Positions 1-8,115 are shown, counted from the stretch's first letter. The stretch: DNA of 64,000 nt from an uncultured Latescibacterota bacterium (GCA_958295785.1 OY282377.1:3454385-3518384), one strand, 5' to 3'. The notes: generated by a model from the letters alone, not told the origin. Numbers and translations are program-made.

Positions 1-372
1 AATCCACCCGTCGTCCTGCATGGCCAATGCCACGCGCCAGGGCATGCCCATCAGGTTCTTATTGTGATATTTATCTCCGAGGTTTAACCAAACCGAACCA
101 TCGTTTTTTAGTACTCGCTTGATCTTGTGAAAAATCGAAGTTAGTTTTTCCACGTATTCTCCAGGCTCTTTTTCTCTGCCGATCAACAGATCCAAATATT
201 CCTCCTTGACGTGATACGCTCTCATCTTCCAATATGGAGGAGAAGTGACGACACAATCAATGCTTTCATTGGGAATTTCGTCTAAAATTTCGCTGCAATT
301 GCCCCGCAATAGAACAAAAGGTGCAATCCCATGAGTAAGTGCTTCGATCTGTTTTTTATAGAGAAATGCCAA
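1..372 (-). CDS. DNA methyltransferase, beta-class (N4-cytosine or N6-adenine), partial
   Basis: The gene runs off the left edge; 124 N-terminal codons are visible. Residues about 26-49 read RGNCSEILDEIP...VVTSPPYW, which carries the amino-methyltransferase catalytic motif IV (SPPYW) and the usual lead-in of a target-DNA methylase. This is followed by KRVLKNDGSVWLNLGDKY and MGMPWRVALAMQ, a standard continuation in this family. Motif IV near the N-terminus, with the SAM motif presumably beyond the window, fits the beta arrangement. The start is a TTG at 372 with AGGAG seven bases upstream; it begins 14 bases after the antitoxin gene stops, so the two are probably co-transcribed. Base specificity and any cognate nuclease cannot be seen. 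The region is AT-richer than the catabolic genes to the right, which suggests acquired DNA. Confidence 0.82.
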   Translation of the reverse strand, partial: MAFLYKKQIEALTHGIAPFVLLRGNCSEILDEIPNESIDCVVTSPPYWKMRAYHVKEEYLDLLIGREKEPGEYVEKLTSIFHKIKRVLKNDGSVWLNLGDKYHNKNLMGMPWRVALAMQDDGWI

Positions 373-386
373 CTTAAAACTCCTTT

Positions 387-635
387 TTATTTTTTCGGCG
401 TATTGATGGTCTCTCCCAAATTGTACACAGGCGTTAATTCTCGAATGACAGTGCTGATTTTCTTTCTTTCAGTTGCATCCGAAAGCAATTGCTCAAAATC
501 TTCTAAACTCATGATGATCGCTTGAGATACATTGCGCCGCTTCACGATGTAGCGCGTTTGCCCGTGAACCACGGCATCGATGATTTGTCCGAAATTGTTC
601 TGAACTTCCGTCGAATTGATTGTTCGTATTTTCAT
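387..635 (-). CDS. Phd/YefM-family antitoxin-like repressor
   Basis: This is an 82-residue protein. The N-terminal MKIRTINSTEVQNNFGQIID pattern, followed by RYIVKRRNVSQAIIMSLEDFEQLL, is typical of Phd/YefM proteins, which bind palindromic DNA through the N-terminal half and neutralise a toxin with the C-terminal tail. A GGAGG precedes the ATG by five bases. No toxin gene lies beside it. Instead it is followed 14 bases later by a DNA methyltransferase gene on the same strand, so it may act as the transcriptional controller of a modification or restriction cassette rather than as half of a toxin pair. The promoter in front carries a perfect inverted repeat (see 654-699), consistent with autoregulation. 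Confidence 0.8.
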   Translation of the reverse strand: MKIRTINSTEVQNNFGQIIDAVVHGQTRYIVKRRNVSQAIIMSLEDFEQLLSDATERKKISTVIRELTPVYNLGETINTPKK

Positions 636-653
636 ATCGCCTCCTATATTCCC

Positions 654-699
654 ATAATAGCTAACATAGCTATTATAGCCAGATTTGCACCTTCGTCAA
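654..699 (-). promoter_or_regulatory. Promoter with overlapping palindromic operator for the Phd-methyltransferase operon
   Basis: On the minus strand TTGACG (699-694) is followed after 16 bases by a perfect TATAAT (677-672). A perfect 10-bp inverted repeat with a 3-bp spacer, ATAATAGCTA-aca-TAGCTATTAT at 654-676, covers the -10 box and the bases just downstream. Protein bound here would block RNA polymerase. Phd-type proteins bind such palindromes, so autorepression is the simple reading; binding itself is inferred. Confidence 0.72.
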
Positions 700-710
700 G
701 GAAAATTTCG

Positions 711-1586
711 ATGATTATTGACGCGCACAACCACGTTTATTATCACGGCCTGAACGCAGAGGGCGTGTTGGCTGAGATGGATCAATTTGGCTATGATGTG
801 GCGTGGTTGCTCACATGGTATTTGCCGCCGAGTGAGCATATCGCGAGCAGCCATCGCGTGTTTAATCCCGCCAATGCGCGGCCCGATGGCACGCACGCGG
901 GCGCGACATTGCCCGATCTTTCGCGGGCGTGTGAGAAATATCCCGACCGGTTTGTCGCGGGGTATTGCCCATGTCCCGCAGAGGGCGATGCCGCAGCACT
1001 TTTTGAAGCCGCGTATCACACGCACGGGGTTCGGGTGTGCGGCGAGTGGAGCTATCGGATGTTGTTGAATGATCCCCGTGCGATTCTGTTGTTCCGCAAA
1101 GCGGGTGAATTGGGCGCGCCGGTGGTTTTGCATATCGACACGCCGTTTTTGAATGGGGTGTATCAAGCGGATTGGTATGGCGGTGAAATCGGCGCGTTGG
1201 CGCAGACCTTAGAGGCGTGTGCCGAGACGACATTTATCGGCCATGCCCCCGGGTTTTGGCGGCATGTGAGTGGGGATGAAGCGACCGATCCAAAAAAATA
1301 TCCTGCGAGTCCCATTGCGCCGGGGGGCCGTTTGTTCGATCTGTTTGCCCAATACCCGAATCTCTGCGCCGACCTGTCGGCGGGTTCTGGCCTGAACGCC
1401 CTGAAGCGGATGGCAGATGGGGGATCGAATTTTTTGATCGCATATCAGGACCGGTTGTTGTTCGGCCGCGATGCCCCGGGAAATGCGTTGCAGGTCCATC
1501 TGGATGGGTTGGCTTTGCCCGCGGATATCAGAAAAAAAATTTATGGCGAGAATGCGTTGCGCTTGGTACCTTTGGACAGTTCGTGA
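711..1586 (+). CDS. Amidohydrolase family protein (amidohydrolase_2, TIM-barrel metal hydrolase)
   Basis: This 291-residue protein has the metal-binding HxH near the N-terminus (DAHNH, His6 and His8), further histidines in VVLHIDTP and FIGHAPG, and the closing Asp in LFGRDAPG, followed by the family's C-terminal IYGENALRL. Such enzymes are cytoplasmic TIM-barrel hydrolases or decarboxylases acting on lactones, amides or aromatic acids; the substrate cannot be read from sequence. The ATG at 711 has AAGGA eight bases upstream and directly precedes the HxH motif. In-frame upstream codons run into the divergent antitoxin promoter and are not used. Nothing next to it points to a specific pathway. 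Confidence 0.85.
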   Translation: MIIDAHNHVYYHGLNAEGVLAEMDQFGYDVAWLLTWYLPPSEHIASSHRVFNPANARPDGTHAGATLPDLSRACEKYPDRFVAGYCPCPAEGDAAALFEAAYHTHGVRVCGEWSYRMLLNDPRAILLFRKAGELGAPVVLHIDTPFLNGVYQADWYGGEIGALAQTLEACAETTFIGHAPGFWRHVSGDEATDPKKYPASPIAPGGRLFDLFAQYPNLCADLSAGSGLNALKRMADGGSNFLIAYQDRLLFGRDAPGNALQVHLDGLALPADIRKKIYGENALRLVPLDSS

Positions 1587-1684
1587 CGTCAGGCGGTATC
1601 AAGGCCAAGGGAATGGGTATCAAACCTATTGGTTTCAGGCATTCAAATTCAGTACCACCTTAACCAGGTTAGAAAGAAGGACGT

Positions 1685-2275
1685 ATGGTTGCAATTAATC
1701 CTAGACAAATTCTCGGTGCGTGGCGTCAGGGTTACGTACTAGACAATCACACACTGCGAAGTGAATTTTTAGGCTACGATCAGTTTGGAAACCCGAGATT
1801 CGACACCCAAAGGACTGAAGTAGGTGAACTCCTCTACAGGCTAAAGTATAGAGGAAAGTCGGAAGCCCTAGCCCCATTGGTCGAGACTACCCTCGCGTTT
1901 GTAAGGAACTGGCAGGTTGCTTTCGATGCTATTATTCCCGTTCCTCCGACCCGAACTCGTCGCTTTCAACCAGTCTTCGAAATTGCGACCCGTCTTGCTA
2001 AGCCCCTGGGTTTACCGCTGCTCAAAGACTTTGTTCAGAAAGTCAAGAATAATAGGGAACTCAAGAACGTGTTTGATTACGCCGAACGGCTCCAGTTACT
2101 CGAGAATGCTCATAGAGTTCACGATCAATCCTGCCGCGGCAAGGCCGTTCTGCTATTCGATGATCTATACCGGTCTGGTGCAACCCTGAATGCAGTCACT
2201 CGGGCACTTTATGAGCAGGCACGATGCTCGGAGGTGTACGTGCTGGCTCTCACCCGTACAAAGGCAATATCATGA
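1685..2275 (+). CDS. ComF-like phosphoribosyltransferase
   Basis: This 196-residue protein has a PRTase type I fold. VGELLYRLKYRG and AIIPVPPTRTRRFQPVFEIATRLA resemble ComF, and the PRPP-binding loop is VLLFDDLYRSGATLNAVTRAL at about 151-171. ComF's N-terminal zinc-finger cysteines are absent, so it is a trimmed relative. An AAGAAGG precedes the ATG. Its stop overlaps the start of the SLOG gene (ATGA at 2272-2275), so the two proteins are made together. Codon use and base composition are AT-richer than in the sulfatase block downstream, suggesting horizontal transfer. Two small palindromes lie just upstream (1622-1635 and 1661-1671, both built on AACC/GGTT) and could be operator sites, though this is speculative. 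Confidence 0.78.
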   Translation: MVAINPRQILGAWRQGYVLDNHTLRSEFLGYDQFGNPRFDTQRTEVGELLYRLKYRGKSEALAPLVETTLAFVRNWQVAFDAIIPVPPTRTRRFQPVFEIATRLAKPLGLPLLKDFVQKVKNNRELKNVFDYAERLQLLENAHRVHDQSCRGKAVLLFDDLYRSGATLNAVTRALYEQARCSEVYVLALTRTKAIS

Positions 2276-2841
2276 CGACGGTTTTCATTGGCGGCTCTCG
2301 TAGAATCACGCGCTTGAACGACACTATTCGTTCCAGAGCGGATAACATTATGCGTCAGCGTTTCGCTGTCGTCATCGGCGATGCAAATGGGGCTGATAAG
2401 GCCATACAGACCTATTTAGCATCTAAAGGATATCGGAATGTTGTCGTCTATTTTATGGACAATCACTGTCGGAATAATGTGGGAAGTTGGCCTGTAGAAC
2501 AGGTATCTGCAAATCATCAGCGAAAAAACTTTGCATACTACGCAACTAAGGATAAGAAGATGGCTCAGGTAGCCTCCTATGGATTCATGATTTGGGATGG
2601 AAAAAGTAAGGGGACCCTGAATAATATTCTCAACCTGTTGCAACAACAGAAGAATATCTCGGTTTACTTTTCTCCCGATAAGTCTTGTTATAAGCTCAAA
2701 TCACTCAAAAATCTTACGACACTGTTACACAAGTGTGGTGGCGATATAAAAAGAAAGTTCGAAAAGGAGTTCACACTACAGGTCCCAGCGCGTTCAGAAG
2801 TGTCAAATTTTGAGCTTTTCGCAGTTGATAAAGGCGGTTGA
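2272..2841 (+). CDS. SLOG-superfamily (DprA/YspA-like Rossmann) nucleotide-binding protein
   Basis: This is a 189-residue protein. MTTVFIGGSRRITRLNDTIRSR, then FAVVIGDANGADKAIQTYLASKGY and VASYGFMIWDGKSKGTLNNI, gives the pattern of YspA/DprA-like SLOG domains: GGSR at the first strand, GDANGAD after the second and WDGKSKGT near the nucleotide site. These domains bind or cleave nucleotide ligands. About 65 C-terminal residues are basic and unassigned. Translation is coupled to the ComF-like phosphoribosyltransferase by a 4-base overlap. A PRTase that could make a ribosylated nucleotide joined to a SLOG protein that could sense or cut one suggests a small signalling or defence pair; that role is inferred. 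Confidence 0.72.
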   Translation: MTTVFIGGSRRITRLNDTIRSRADNIMRQRFAVVIGDANGADKAIQTYLASKGYRNVVVYFMDNHCRNNVGSWPVEQVSANHQRKNFAYYATKDKKMAQVASYGFMIWDGKSKGTLNNILNLLQQQKNISVYFSPDKSCYKLKSLKNLTTLLHKCGGDIKRKFEKEFTLQVPARSEVSNFELFAVDKGG

Positions 2842-2860
2842 TGGTAATGACCGAAGTTAA

Positions 2861-2898
2861 TTACTCGCTTCCCGCGTTGTAGGTTGCGCTCGTGCGCC
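2861..2898 (+). repeat. Dispersed 35-bp intergenic repeat (ACTCGCT..TTGTAGGTTGCGC type), copy 1
   Basis: This stretch reads TTACTCGCTTCCCGCGTTGT followed by AGGTTGCGCTCGTGCGCC. Near copies lie at 7972-8005 (inverted), 54800-54838 and 60331-60366, all intergenic. No function is evident. Confidence 0.6.
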
Positions 2899-2920
2899 AA
2901 GTCCTAGAGGAATTTTCACA

Positions 2921-3700
2921 ATGGCACTATCCGACCACATGCACTGGTCGTTTCAATACGACGGGAGAAGCCAGAGGCCGCATTTTTGCAGACAGTTGAT
3001 GGATGTTTTGCGCCAACAGGATCGATCTCAAGATGGCGATAGGTACGCGATTTTGCCGAATTATTGGAAGGGATACAAACGCGCAGACGAAATGGCGGAG
3101 GGGGTTGATCTGGCTATCGGCGAGGCCGCGATAGACAAAAGGCGCGAGGCGTCGGGGAACTGGCGTTACGACGTTCGGGTTTTGAATACGACGAGCGGTG
3201 AAAATTTGCACTTTGACTTCTGTTGTGCAGACGATGACTTTCGCACCTTGTTGGACACCTGGCGCGTAAGGGCGATCAATGGCGCGGGGGATGGATATCG
3301 CACCTTCACCTGCGAGGGGCGTATTGCAGATCGACAACAGGTCGCGCTCGTGGTCAATGGCGTCACATTGCCAGTCGGGCGTTTTGATCAATCGCCCGAC
3401 GCGACCTGTAACTGGGCGCTGTTCGACGTGATCCCCCGTCTGGCCCCTCGCCTAAAAGCGTCTGGCGAACGGGTTTCTCTGGGGATTTTGGAAGATTTGG
3501 AAAAAGTGCGTGCGCCCGCGTGCATCGGCTTTTTGGAAGACTGGGTTATGCCACTCGATGGCGGGGCGTTGGAACTCTCTGGATTTTTCGTCTATGGCGC
3601 GGGCATGCCGCCTTCGTATTGGTGGTTGGATCAACGCCCGCGGGTGGTGATCGCATCCACGACATTCCAAACCTTTGTGCTGGAAGGAGGCGCGGCATGA
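2921..3700 (+). CDS. Protein of unknown function, translationally coupled to a sulfatase
   Basis: This is a 259-residue soluble protein that I do not recognise. There is no signal peptide or membrane segment. The C-terminal half has a repeated hydrophobic pattern ending in FVYGAGMPPSYWWLDQRPRVVIASTTFQTFVLEGG, suggesting a beta-rich fold. AGAGGA lies nine bases before the ATG. Its stop codon overlaps the start of the sulfatase gene (ATGA at 3697-3700), so it probably works in the same process, perhaps binding or processing a sulfated substrate. That is inferred only from the coupling. GC-rich codon use matches the sulfatase and not the preceding ComF/SLOG pair. Confidence 0.7.
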   Translation: MALSDHMHWSFQYDGRSQRPHFCRQLMDVLRQQDRSQDGDRYAILPNYWKGYKRADEMAEGVDLAIGEAAIDKRREASGNWRYDVRVLNTTSGENLHFDFCCADDDFRTLLDTWRVRAINGAGDGYRTFTCEGRIADRQQVALVVNGVTLPVGRFDQSPDATCNWALFDVIPRLAPRLKASGERVSLGILEDLEKVRAPACIGFLEDWVMPLDGGALELSGFFVYGAGMPPSYWWLDQRPRVVIASTTFQTFVLEGGAA

Positions 3701-5145
3701 GTGGTCGCCCGAACATCCTGTTTATCAACACCGACCAACACACATGGGACGCGATATCGGCTTATGGCAACGCGCATGTGCAAACGCCAAATATCGACCG
3801 CCTGCACGCCAATGGCATGTCCTTTATGCGATCTTATTGCAGCGATCCGGTCTGCGCGCCGGCCCGTGCGAGTTGGATGACGGGGCGTTTTACGTCAGAA
3901 GCGGGCACGCCGTTCAACGGGGGCTATTTGCACGAAGACATGCCCGATTTGGGACCCATTTTGACGGCCGGCGGGTATCGGGCGATTCACTGCGGCAAAT
4001 GGCATGTGGATGGCCGCGATGTACACAGCAGCTTTGACGTGCTGTATTGCGGCCAAAGGCGCATCGGCGCGGGGGGTGGCGAATATTACGATGCGGCGAT
4101 GACCCACGCCGTGGTGGATTTTTTGACCAGCCGTGAAGACGCCGATCCGTTTTACCTGCAAGTCGGGTATGTCAATCCCCACGATATCTGCGAGTATGGG
4201 CACAACTTTGAAACAAAAGTGATGCCCGATGCCATCCGCAGGGGGATGCTCAGGGAAGCGGATTTGCCGCCCCTGCCCAAAAATTTTGAGTACGATGAAC
4301 GCGAGACGGTTTTGCACCAGGTGTGCAGGCGCGTGGATGAGTGCTTGATCCACTGGCCCATTTTGCGCGCGACGAGAACGTGGTCCGAGCGCCAATGGCG
4401 AACCTTTATTTGGCATCACCACCGGTTTGTGGAAAAGGTGGATGGCGAGATCGGCCTGATTTTGACCGCGCTTGAACAGAGTGGGCACGCAGATAATACG
4501 CTGATTATTTTCAGCGTGGATCACGGCGAAGCCTTTGGGCAACATCGTACATTCCAAAAATTTTCCCTGTACGAAGCCAGCATTCGCGTGCCGTTTATCG
4601 TATCCACACTCGGGCGCGGGTTGAATATTCCAAAAGGCGCGTTTGATCAAACGCATTTCGTGTCCGGGGTCGATCTGCTACCCACGGTTTGCGACTATGC
4701 TGGAATCGATCCGCCCGATCAGGTGCGGGGGATGAGCGTGCGACCGCTCGTCGAAGGACGCAATGTGGCATGGCGCGATTTTGCCTTTGTCGAGAGCAAT
4801 TACTGGGGCCGCGCCCTGATTTTTGATCGGTATAAATACGTTGGTGAGTATATTCCGCATGGAAACGAAAAAGACCTGTTGCCGCCTGGCCCGGATCCCC
4901 AACGTATCGGCCTTGAACAACTTTTCGATTTGCAGGCAGACCCCGCCGAGACGCGCAATCTCGCTTATGACAAACCGGATGTGTTGATGCAATGCCGCCA
5001 GACCTTGCTGAATTTTGAAGCGGAGTTGGAACGGCGGCGCGTCACCCAGGCGCGGCCCGCGCAACGAATTGGCGAATGGGCACAGCGGATTCGGGCGCAC
5101 TGGGACGCACATCCCGCATTGGACGCGATGCGGATTCGGAGTTGA
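3697..5145 (+). CDS. Cys-type sulfatase (alkaline phosphatase superfamily)
   Basis: This 482-residue protein begins SGRPNILFINTDQHTWDAI, with the metal-binding Asp of the family. The maturation motif CAPARASWMTG places the formylglycine precursor at Cys53 (C-x-P-x-R). Later landmarks are IHCGKWH, IFSVDHGEAFGQH with the second metal site, and RDFAFVESNYWGRALIFDRYKYV near the C-terminus. It would cleave sulfate esters after a formylglycine-generating enzyme converts Cys53; no such enzyme is in the window. No signal peptide is seen, so it appears cytoplasmic. The start at 3697 has GGAAGGAGG upstream and overlaps the stop of the preceding gene. It is followed 50 bases later by a GH32-like gene on the same strand. 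Confidence 0.92.
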   Translation: MSGRPNILFINTDQHTWDAISAYGNAHVQTPNIDRLHANGMSFMRSYCSDPVCAPARASWMTGRFTSEAGTPFNGGYLHEDMPDLGPILTAGGYRAIHCGKWHVDGRDVHSSFDVLYCGQRRIGAGGGEYYDAAMTHAVVDFLTSREDADPFYLQVGYVNPHDICEYGHNFETKVMPDAIRRGMLREADLPPLPKNFEYDERETVLHQVCRRVDECLIHWPILRATRTWSERQWRTFIWHHHRFVEKVDGEIGLILTALEQSGHADNTLIIFSVDHGEAFGQHRTFQKFSLYEASIRVPFIVSTLGRGLNIPKGAFDQTHFVSGVDLLPTVCDYAGIDPPDQVRGMSVRPLVEGRNVAWRDFAFVESNYWGRALIFDRYKYVGEYIPHGNEKDLLPPGPDPQRIGLEQLFDLQADPAETRNLAYDKPDVLMQCRQTLLNFEAELERRRVTQARPAQRIGEWAQRIRAHWDAHPALDAMRIRS

Positions 5146-5195
5146 GAAGGGAAACAGAGCAATTTCACACGTATTCTTTTTCAAAGGACAACGCA

Positions 5196-6749
5196 ATGGA
5201 CACACCGGACTACACGTCACTCGTGCCGCACTACACATTTCCAACCGCGCTGGAGGAACAGCGCGAGGCACTGGCGACCAATCCGCTGTTGCAGCGGATG
5301 AAGGATGCGCGGAAGGGATATGCGGGCGATCCGCACAGGCCGATCTATCACTACGTGAACCCGGAACACACGCTCAACGATCCCAATGGGCTTTGTTTTT
5401 GGCAGGGGCGATGGCATTTGTTTTATCAGGCGTATCCCCCAGAAGACCCGCGCCAGCACTGGGGCCATGCGGTCAGCCGCGATTTGATCCACTGGGAAGA
5501 TTTGCCCTACGCGATTTATCCCCATCCCGAACGCTGCTGTTTTTCGGGAGCAACGCTCGTGGAAGAAGATCGCGTCATCGCCATGTATCACGGCACAGAA
5601 GTCGGCAATATGGTGGCTATATCGCGCGACCCCCTCTTGTTGAATTGGGAGAAAGTGACCGGACGCGCCGTGATTCCGATGAAGAATCCCGATGGCTCTG
5701 TGCCGCCCTATCGGGTATTTGATCCGTGTATATGGAAAAAAGGCGATTTTTATTATTCGCTTTCGGGCGGCACTCTGCCCGGGCCGGGTGGCAAACGCAC
5801 GCGCGCAAATTTTTTGCTCCGCTCGCCCGATTTGGCAAATTGGACGTATTTGCATCCGTTTGTGGAAGATGACCGCTTTACACTGGTCGGCGACGATGGC
5901 GCGTGTCCCTATTTCTGGCCCATTGGCGACCGCCATATCTTGCTCTTTTACAGCCACATGAGCGGCGGGCAATATCTGTTGGGCGATTGCGATACCGAGC
6001 GCGACAAGTTTGTCGTGACCGCGCATGACAAATGCAATTTTGGCCCCTCCGGGCCATGCGGGGTCCACGCGCCTTCGGCAACGCCCGACGGCGAGGGCAA
6101 TATCATCGTGATTTTCAATATGAATCCGGGAAAGCCGACAGAGAATTGGAATCAGATTATGACCTTGCCCCGCAAGTTGACGCTTGTGGGCGAAGAGGAG
6201 TTGCGGGTCGAGCCGGCAGGGGATGTGGCGTCGCTGAGACGCGATCGCCAGCATGTGGAGGGCATGACGCTTGCGGCCAATCGAGAGGTGGTGCTCGACA
6301 ATATTCGGGGCAATGCGATGGAGATCGCGGCCGAGATCGATCCCAAAAACGCGCAGATGGTCGAGATGGATGTGTTGCGGTCGCCAAATGCAGAGGAGGT
6401 GACGCGCATCGTATTTTTCAAAGACCGCGGGTTTAGAAATCGGGAGTTGAACACGCAGAAGAGTTTGATCACCATCGATTCCTCGCGTTCTTCCATTTTG
6501 CCCGATGTGCGTACCCGCGCACCCGAGACCGCGTCTGTTTATATCGCGCCGGATGAGACCCTGAAGTTGCGCGTGTTTGTCGATAAGAGCGTGGTGGAAG
6601 TGTTTGTCAATGGCAAACAGTGCGTGGCCTTGCGCGTGTATCCCGGGCGCGAAGATAGCGTCGGCGTTTCCCTGCGGTCACAAGGCCAAGACTGCGAACT
6701 CATTTCGCTCGATGCGTGGCAGATGGCGGATATTTACGCGAGTCAGTGA
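5196..6749 (+). CDS. GH32-like protein (five-bladed propeller plus GH32 C-terminal domain) with altered active site
   Basis: This is a 517-residue protein. The GH32 nucleophile motif NDPNG is intact (HTLNDPNGLCFW, about residues 64-75), and the C-terminal beta-sandwich is clear (RVFVDKSVVEVFVNGK). GH32 enzymes hydrolyse fructosides such as sucrose, inulin and levan. Two catalytic motifs differ: RDP reads VFDP in PYRVFDPCIW, and ECP, which carries the acid/base Glu, reads ACP in GDDGACPYFW. The protein may therefore have changed chemistry or be a binding protein. There is no signal peptide. The ATG at 5196 has AAAGGA upstream. It follows a sulfatase gene and ends directly against the convergent PhyH gene. 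Confidence 0.82.
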   Translation: MDTPDYTSLVPHYTFPTALEEQREALATNPLLQRMKDARKGYAGDPHRPIYHYVNPEHTLNDPNGLCFWQGRWHLFYQAYPPEDPRQHWGHAVSRDLIHWEDLPYAIYPHPERCCFSGATLVEEDRVIAMYHGTEVGNMVAISRDPLLLNWEKVTGRAVIPMKNPDGSVPPYRVFDPCIWKKGDFYYSLSGGTLPGPGGKRTRANFLLRSPDLANWTYLHPFVEDDRFTLVGDDGACPYFWPIGDRHILLFYSHMSGGQYLLGDCDTERDKFVVTAHDKCNFGPSGPCGVHAPSATPDGEGNIIVIFNMNPGKPTENWNQIMTLPRKLTLVGEEELRVEPAGDVASLRRDRQHVEGMTLAANREVVLDNIRGNAMEIAAEIDPKNAQMVEMDVLRSPNAEEVTRIVFFKDRGFRNRELNTQKSLITIDSSRSSILPDVRTRAPETASVYIAPDETLKLRVFVDKSVVEVFVNGKQCVALRVYPGREDSVGVSLRSQGQDCELISLDAWQMADIYASQ

Positions 6750-7916
6750 TCAGTGGTCACCGGCCACCGGTGCCTCGCCTGCTGCTCGGCGTTCCAATTC
6801 GCCGCGCCAACCGATAACTTTTCCGGCTTTGATGTGCCGGATGTCAAACCCCGGGTAGCGGTCTTCGAGCGCGTCCCCCAACTTTTGCGTTTCGGCCCAG
6901 CGGTCCCATGCGGTCTGCATCCACTCGTGTGGCAAAGCATCGCGCACGGCGGGATCGAGTTGCCACGCATGGCGCACGTCTGCCACGGACGGTTCTCCGG
7001 TGAACGGGCCTGACCACTTTGACCAACCGATAGACAAGGTGTTGCGCTCGCGGTCGGGGACCGTGTGTCCCGTGTGGATGGTGGTCCCATTGCGGATGAG
7101 GGCTTCCCCGGCTTTGAGGCGGATTGCAACTTGGTTTGGCAAGGGGTCTTCCCCGTTCCAACTGGGGGTATGCGGCACCCCTTGTTCTTTCATCGCTTTT
7201 GGCAAGAGCACGTCGTGCTCATAAGGTGTGCGCCATCGGTTGTGGCTGCCGGGGATGAGCTCGTGGCATTCGTCATCGGTCAATGCCAAGAACATGCTCA
7301 CGCCGTTCCGCTGTGTGAGGGCCTTCGCGTTGTTTGCGCGGATTTCTTGCCAGCGGCGTTTTTCCACCTCCTCGGAATAAGCCTCTGGGCCTTCCCCGCG
7401 CACTTCCCGCTGTGCAAAGTAGGGTTTTCCCGTGCCCCACCACGTCACGTCCCTGTGCCAACTGAGTTTGTTCTCGCGCTGCCGGGGGTTGCACCACAGC
7501 AACAGGCCACTCAACGTCATATCCTCTGGCTGAAGCCCGTGACACCACGAGGAGACGAAGGTGAGAAAATCGGGCGAGCCGTGGAACTCGGCAAAGCAAG
7601 GCTCTCCAAAAGCGGGATGGATGAGGCCCCGGATCGCCCAGGGCTCGTCGTTGCCCGTGCGATGCACATAGCCTTTCGAGCAGTCGATGGTGTCGTAGCC
7701 ACTTTCGGGCGCGCACGCCTCGGTCACGCGGCGACCCGCCTCTCTGAGAACGGGGATCCACGGATTATCGACAAAGTCGGTGATGATGACAAACCCGTGT
7801 TCCTTCAAGTGGGCCAACCGCTCTGGCGTGGCCCCATGCGCCGCGAGTTCCGGCTTGGCGTCTGCAAAGGCCGTGGCGCGGTAAGACTCAGACGTAGGTG
7901 CTTGAACCTTGTCCAT
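6750..7916 (-). CDS. Phytanoyl-CoA dioxygenase (PhyH) family Fe(II)/2-oxoglutarate oxygenase
   Basis: This is a 388-residue protein. The first two iron ligands are in SWHRDVTWWGTG (H-x-D), the distal His in RNGTTIHTGHTVPDR, and a 2-oxoglutarate-binding Arg follows in RERNTLSIGW. The N-terminal HLKEHGFVIITDFVD is a common PhyH opening. Such enzymes hydroxylate lipids, amino acids or small natural products in the cytoplasm. The ATG at 7916 has AAGGAG six bases upstream; the earlier in-frame ATG at 7958 lacks one. A strong promoter lies about 170 bases upstream (8088-8115), leaving a long untranslated leader. Its stop abuts the stop of the GH32-like gene on the other strand. Confidence 0.88.
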   Translation of the reverse strand: MDKVQAPTSESYRATAFADAKPELAAHGATPERLAHLKEHGFVIITDFVDNPWIPVLREAGRRVTEACAPESGYDTIDCSKGYVHRTGNDEPWAIRGLIHPAFGEPCFAEFHGSPDFLTFVSSWCHGLQPEDMTLSGLLLWCNPRQRENKLSWHRDVTWWGTGKPYFAQREVRGEGPEAYSEEVEKRRWQEIRANNAKALTQRNGVSMFLALTDDECHELIPGSHNRWRTPYEHDVLLPKAMKEQGVPHTPSWNGEDPLPNQVAIRLKAGEALIRNGTTIHTGHTVPDRERNTLSIGWSKWSGPFTGEPSVADVRHAWQLDPAVRDALPHEWMQTAWDRWAETQKLGDALEDRYPGFDIRHIKAGKVIGWRGELERRAAGEAPVAGDH

Positions 7917-7971
7917 TGTGACTCCTTTCGCCCCATGCACTGCGGGGCCAAAATACACGACAAAAATGCGA

Positions 7972-8005
7972 ATAGGCGTAGCCTACAACGCAGCTCAGCG
8001 AGTCA
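7972..8005 (-). repeat. Dispersed 35-bp intergenic repeat, inverted copy
   Basis: On the minus strand it reads ATGACTCGCTGAGCTGCGTT then GTAGGCTACGCCTATT. It matches the copies at 2861, 54800 and 60331. It lies in the leader of the PhyH gene. Confidence 0.6.
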
Positions 8006-8087
8006 TCCCCCCCCACCTAACACATTGTAGCCCCTGTGCCCGACCAACCCCAAAACCCCACGCACTTCGTAGGCTGTGTCTGTCCGT

Positions 8088-8115
8088 AGTGTAATAGGTC
8101 TTATTTTTTTGTCAA
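8088..8115 (-). promoter_or_regulatory. Promoter for the minus-strand PhyH gene
   Basis: On the minus strand TTGACA (8115-8110) is followed after 16 bases by TACACT (8093-8088). A perfect -35 with an acceptable -10 places transcription start near 8081, about 165 bases before the ATG. Confidence 0.6.

Noticed and set aside
3895-4656. Long minus-strand reading frame opposite the first sulfatase
   Set aside because: It has no family features and lies entirely over a well-supported sulfatase gene; GC-rich codons create such shadows.
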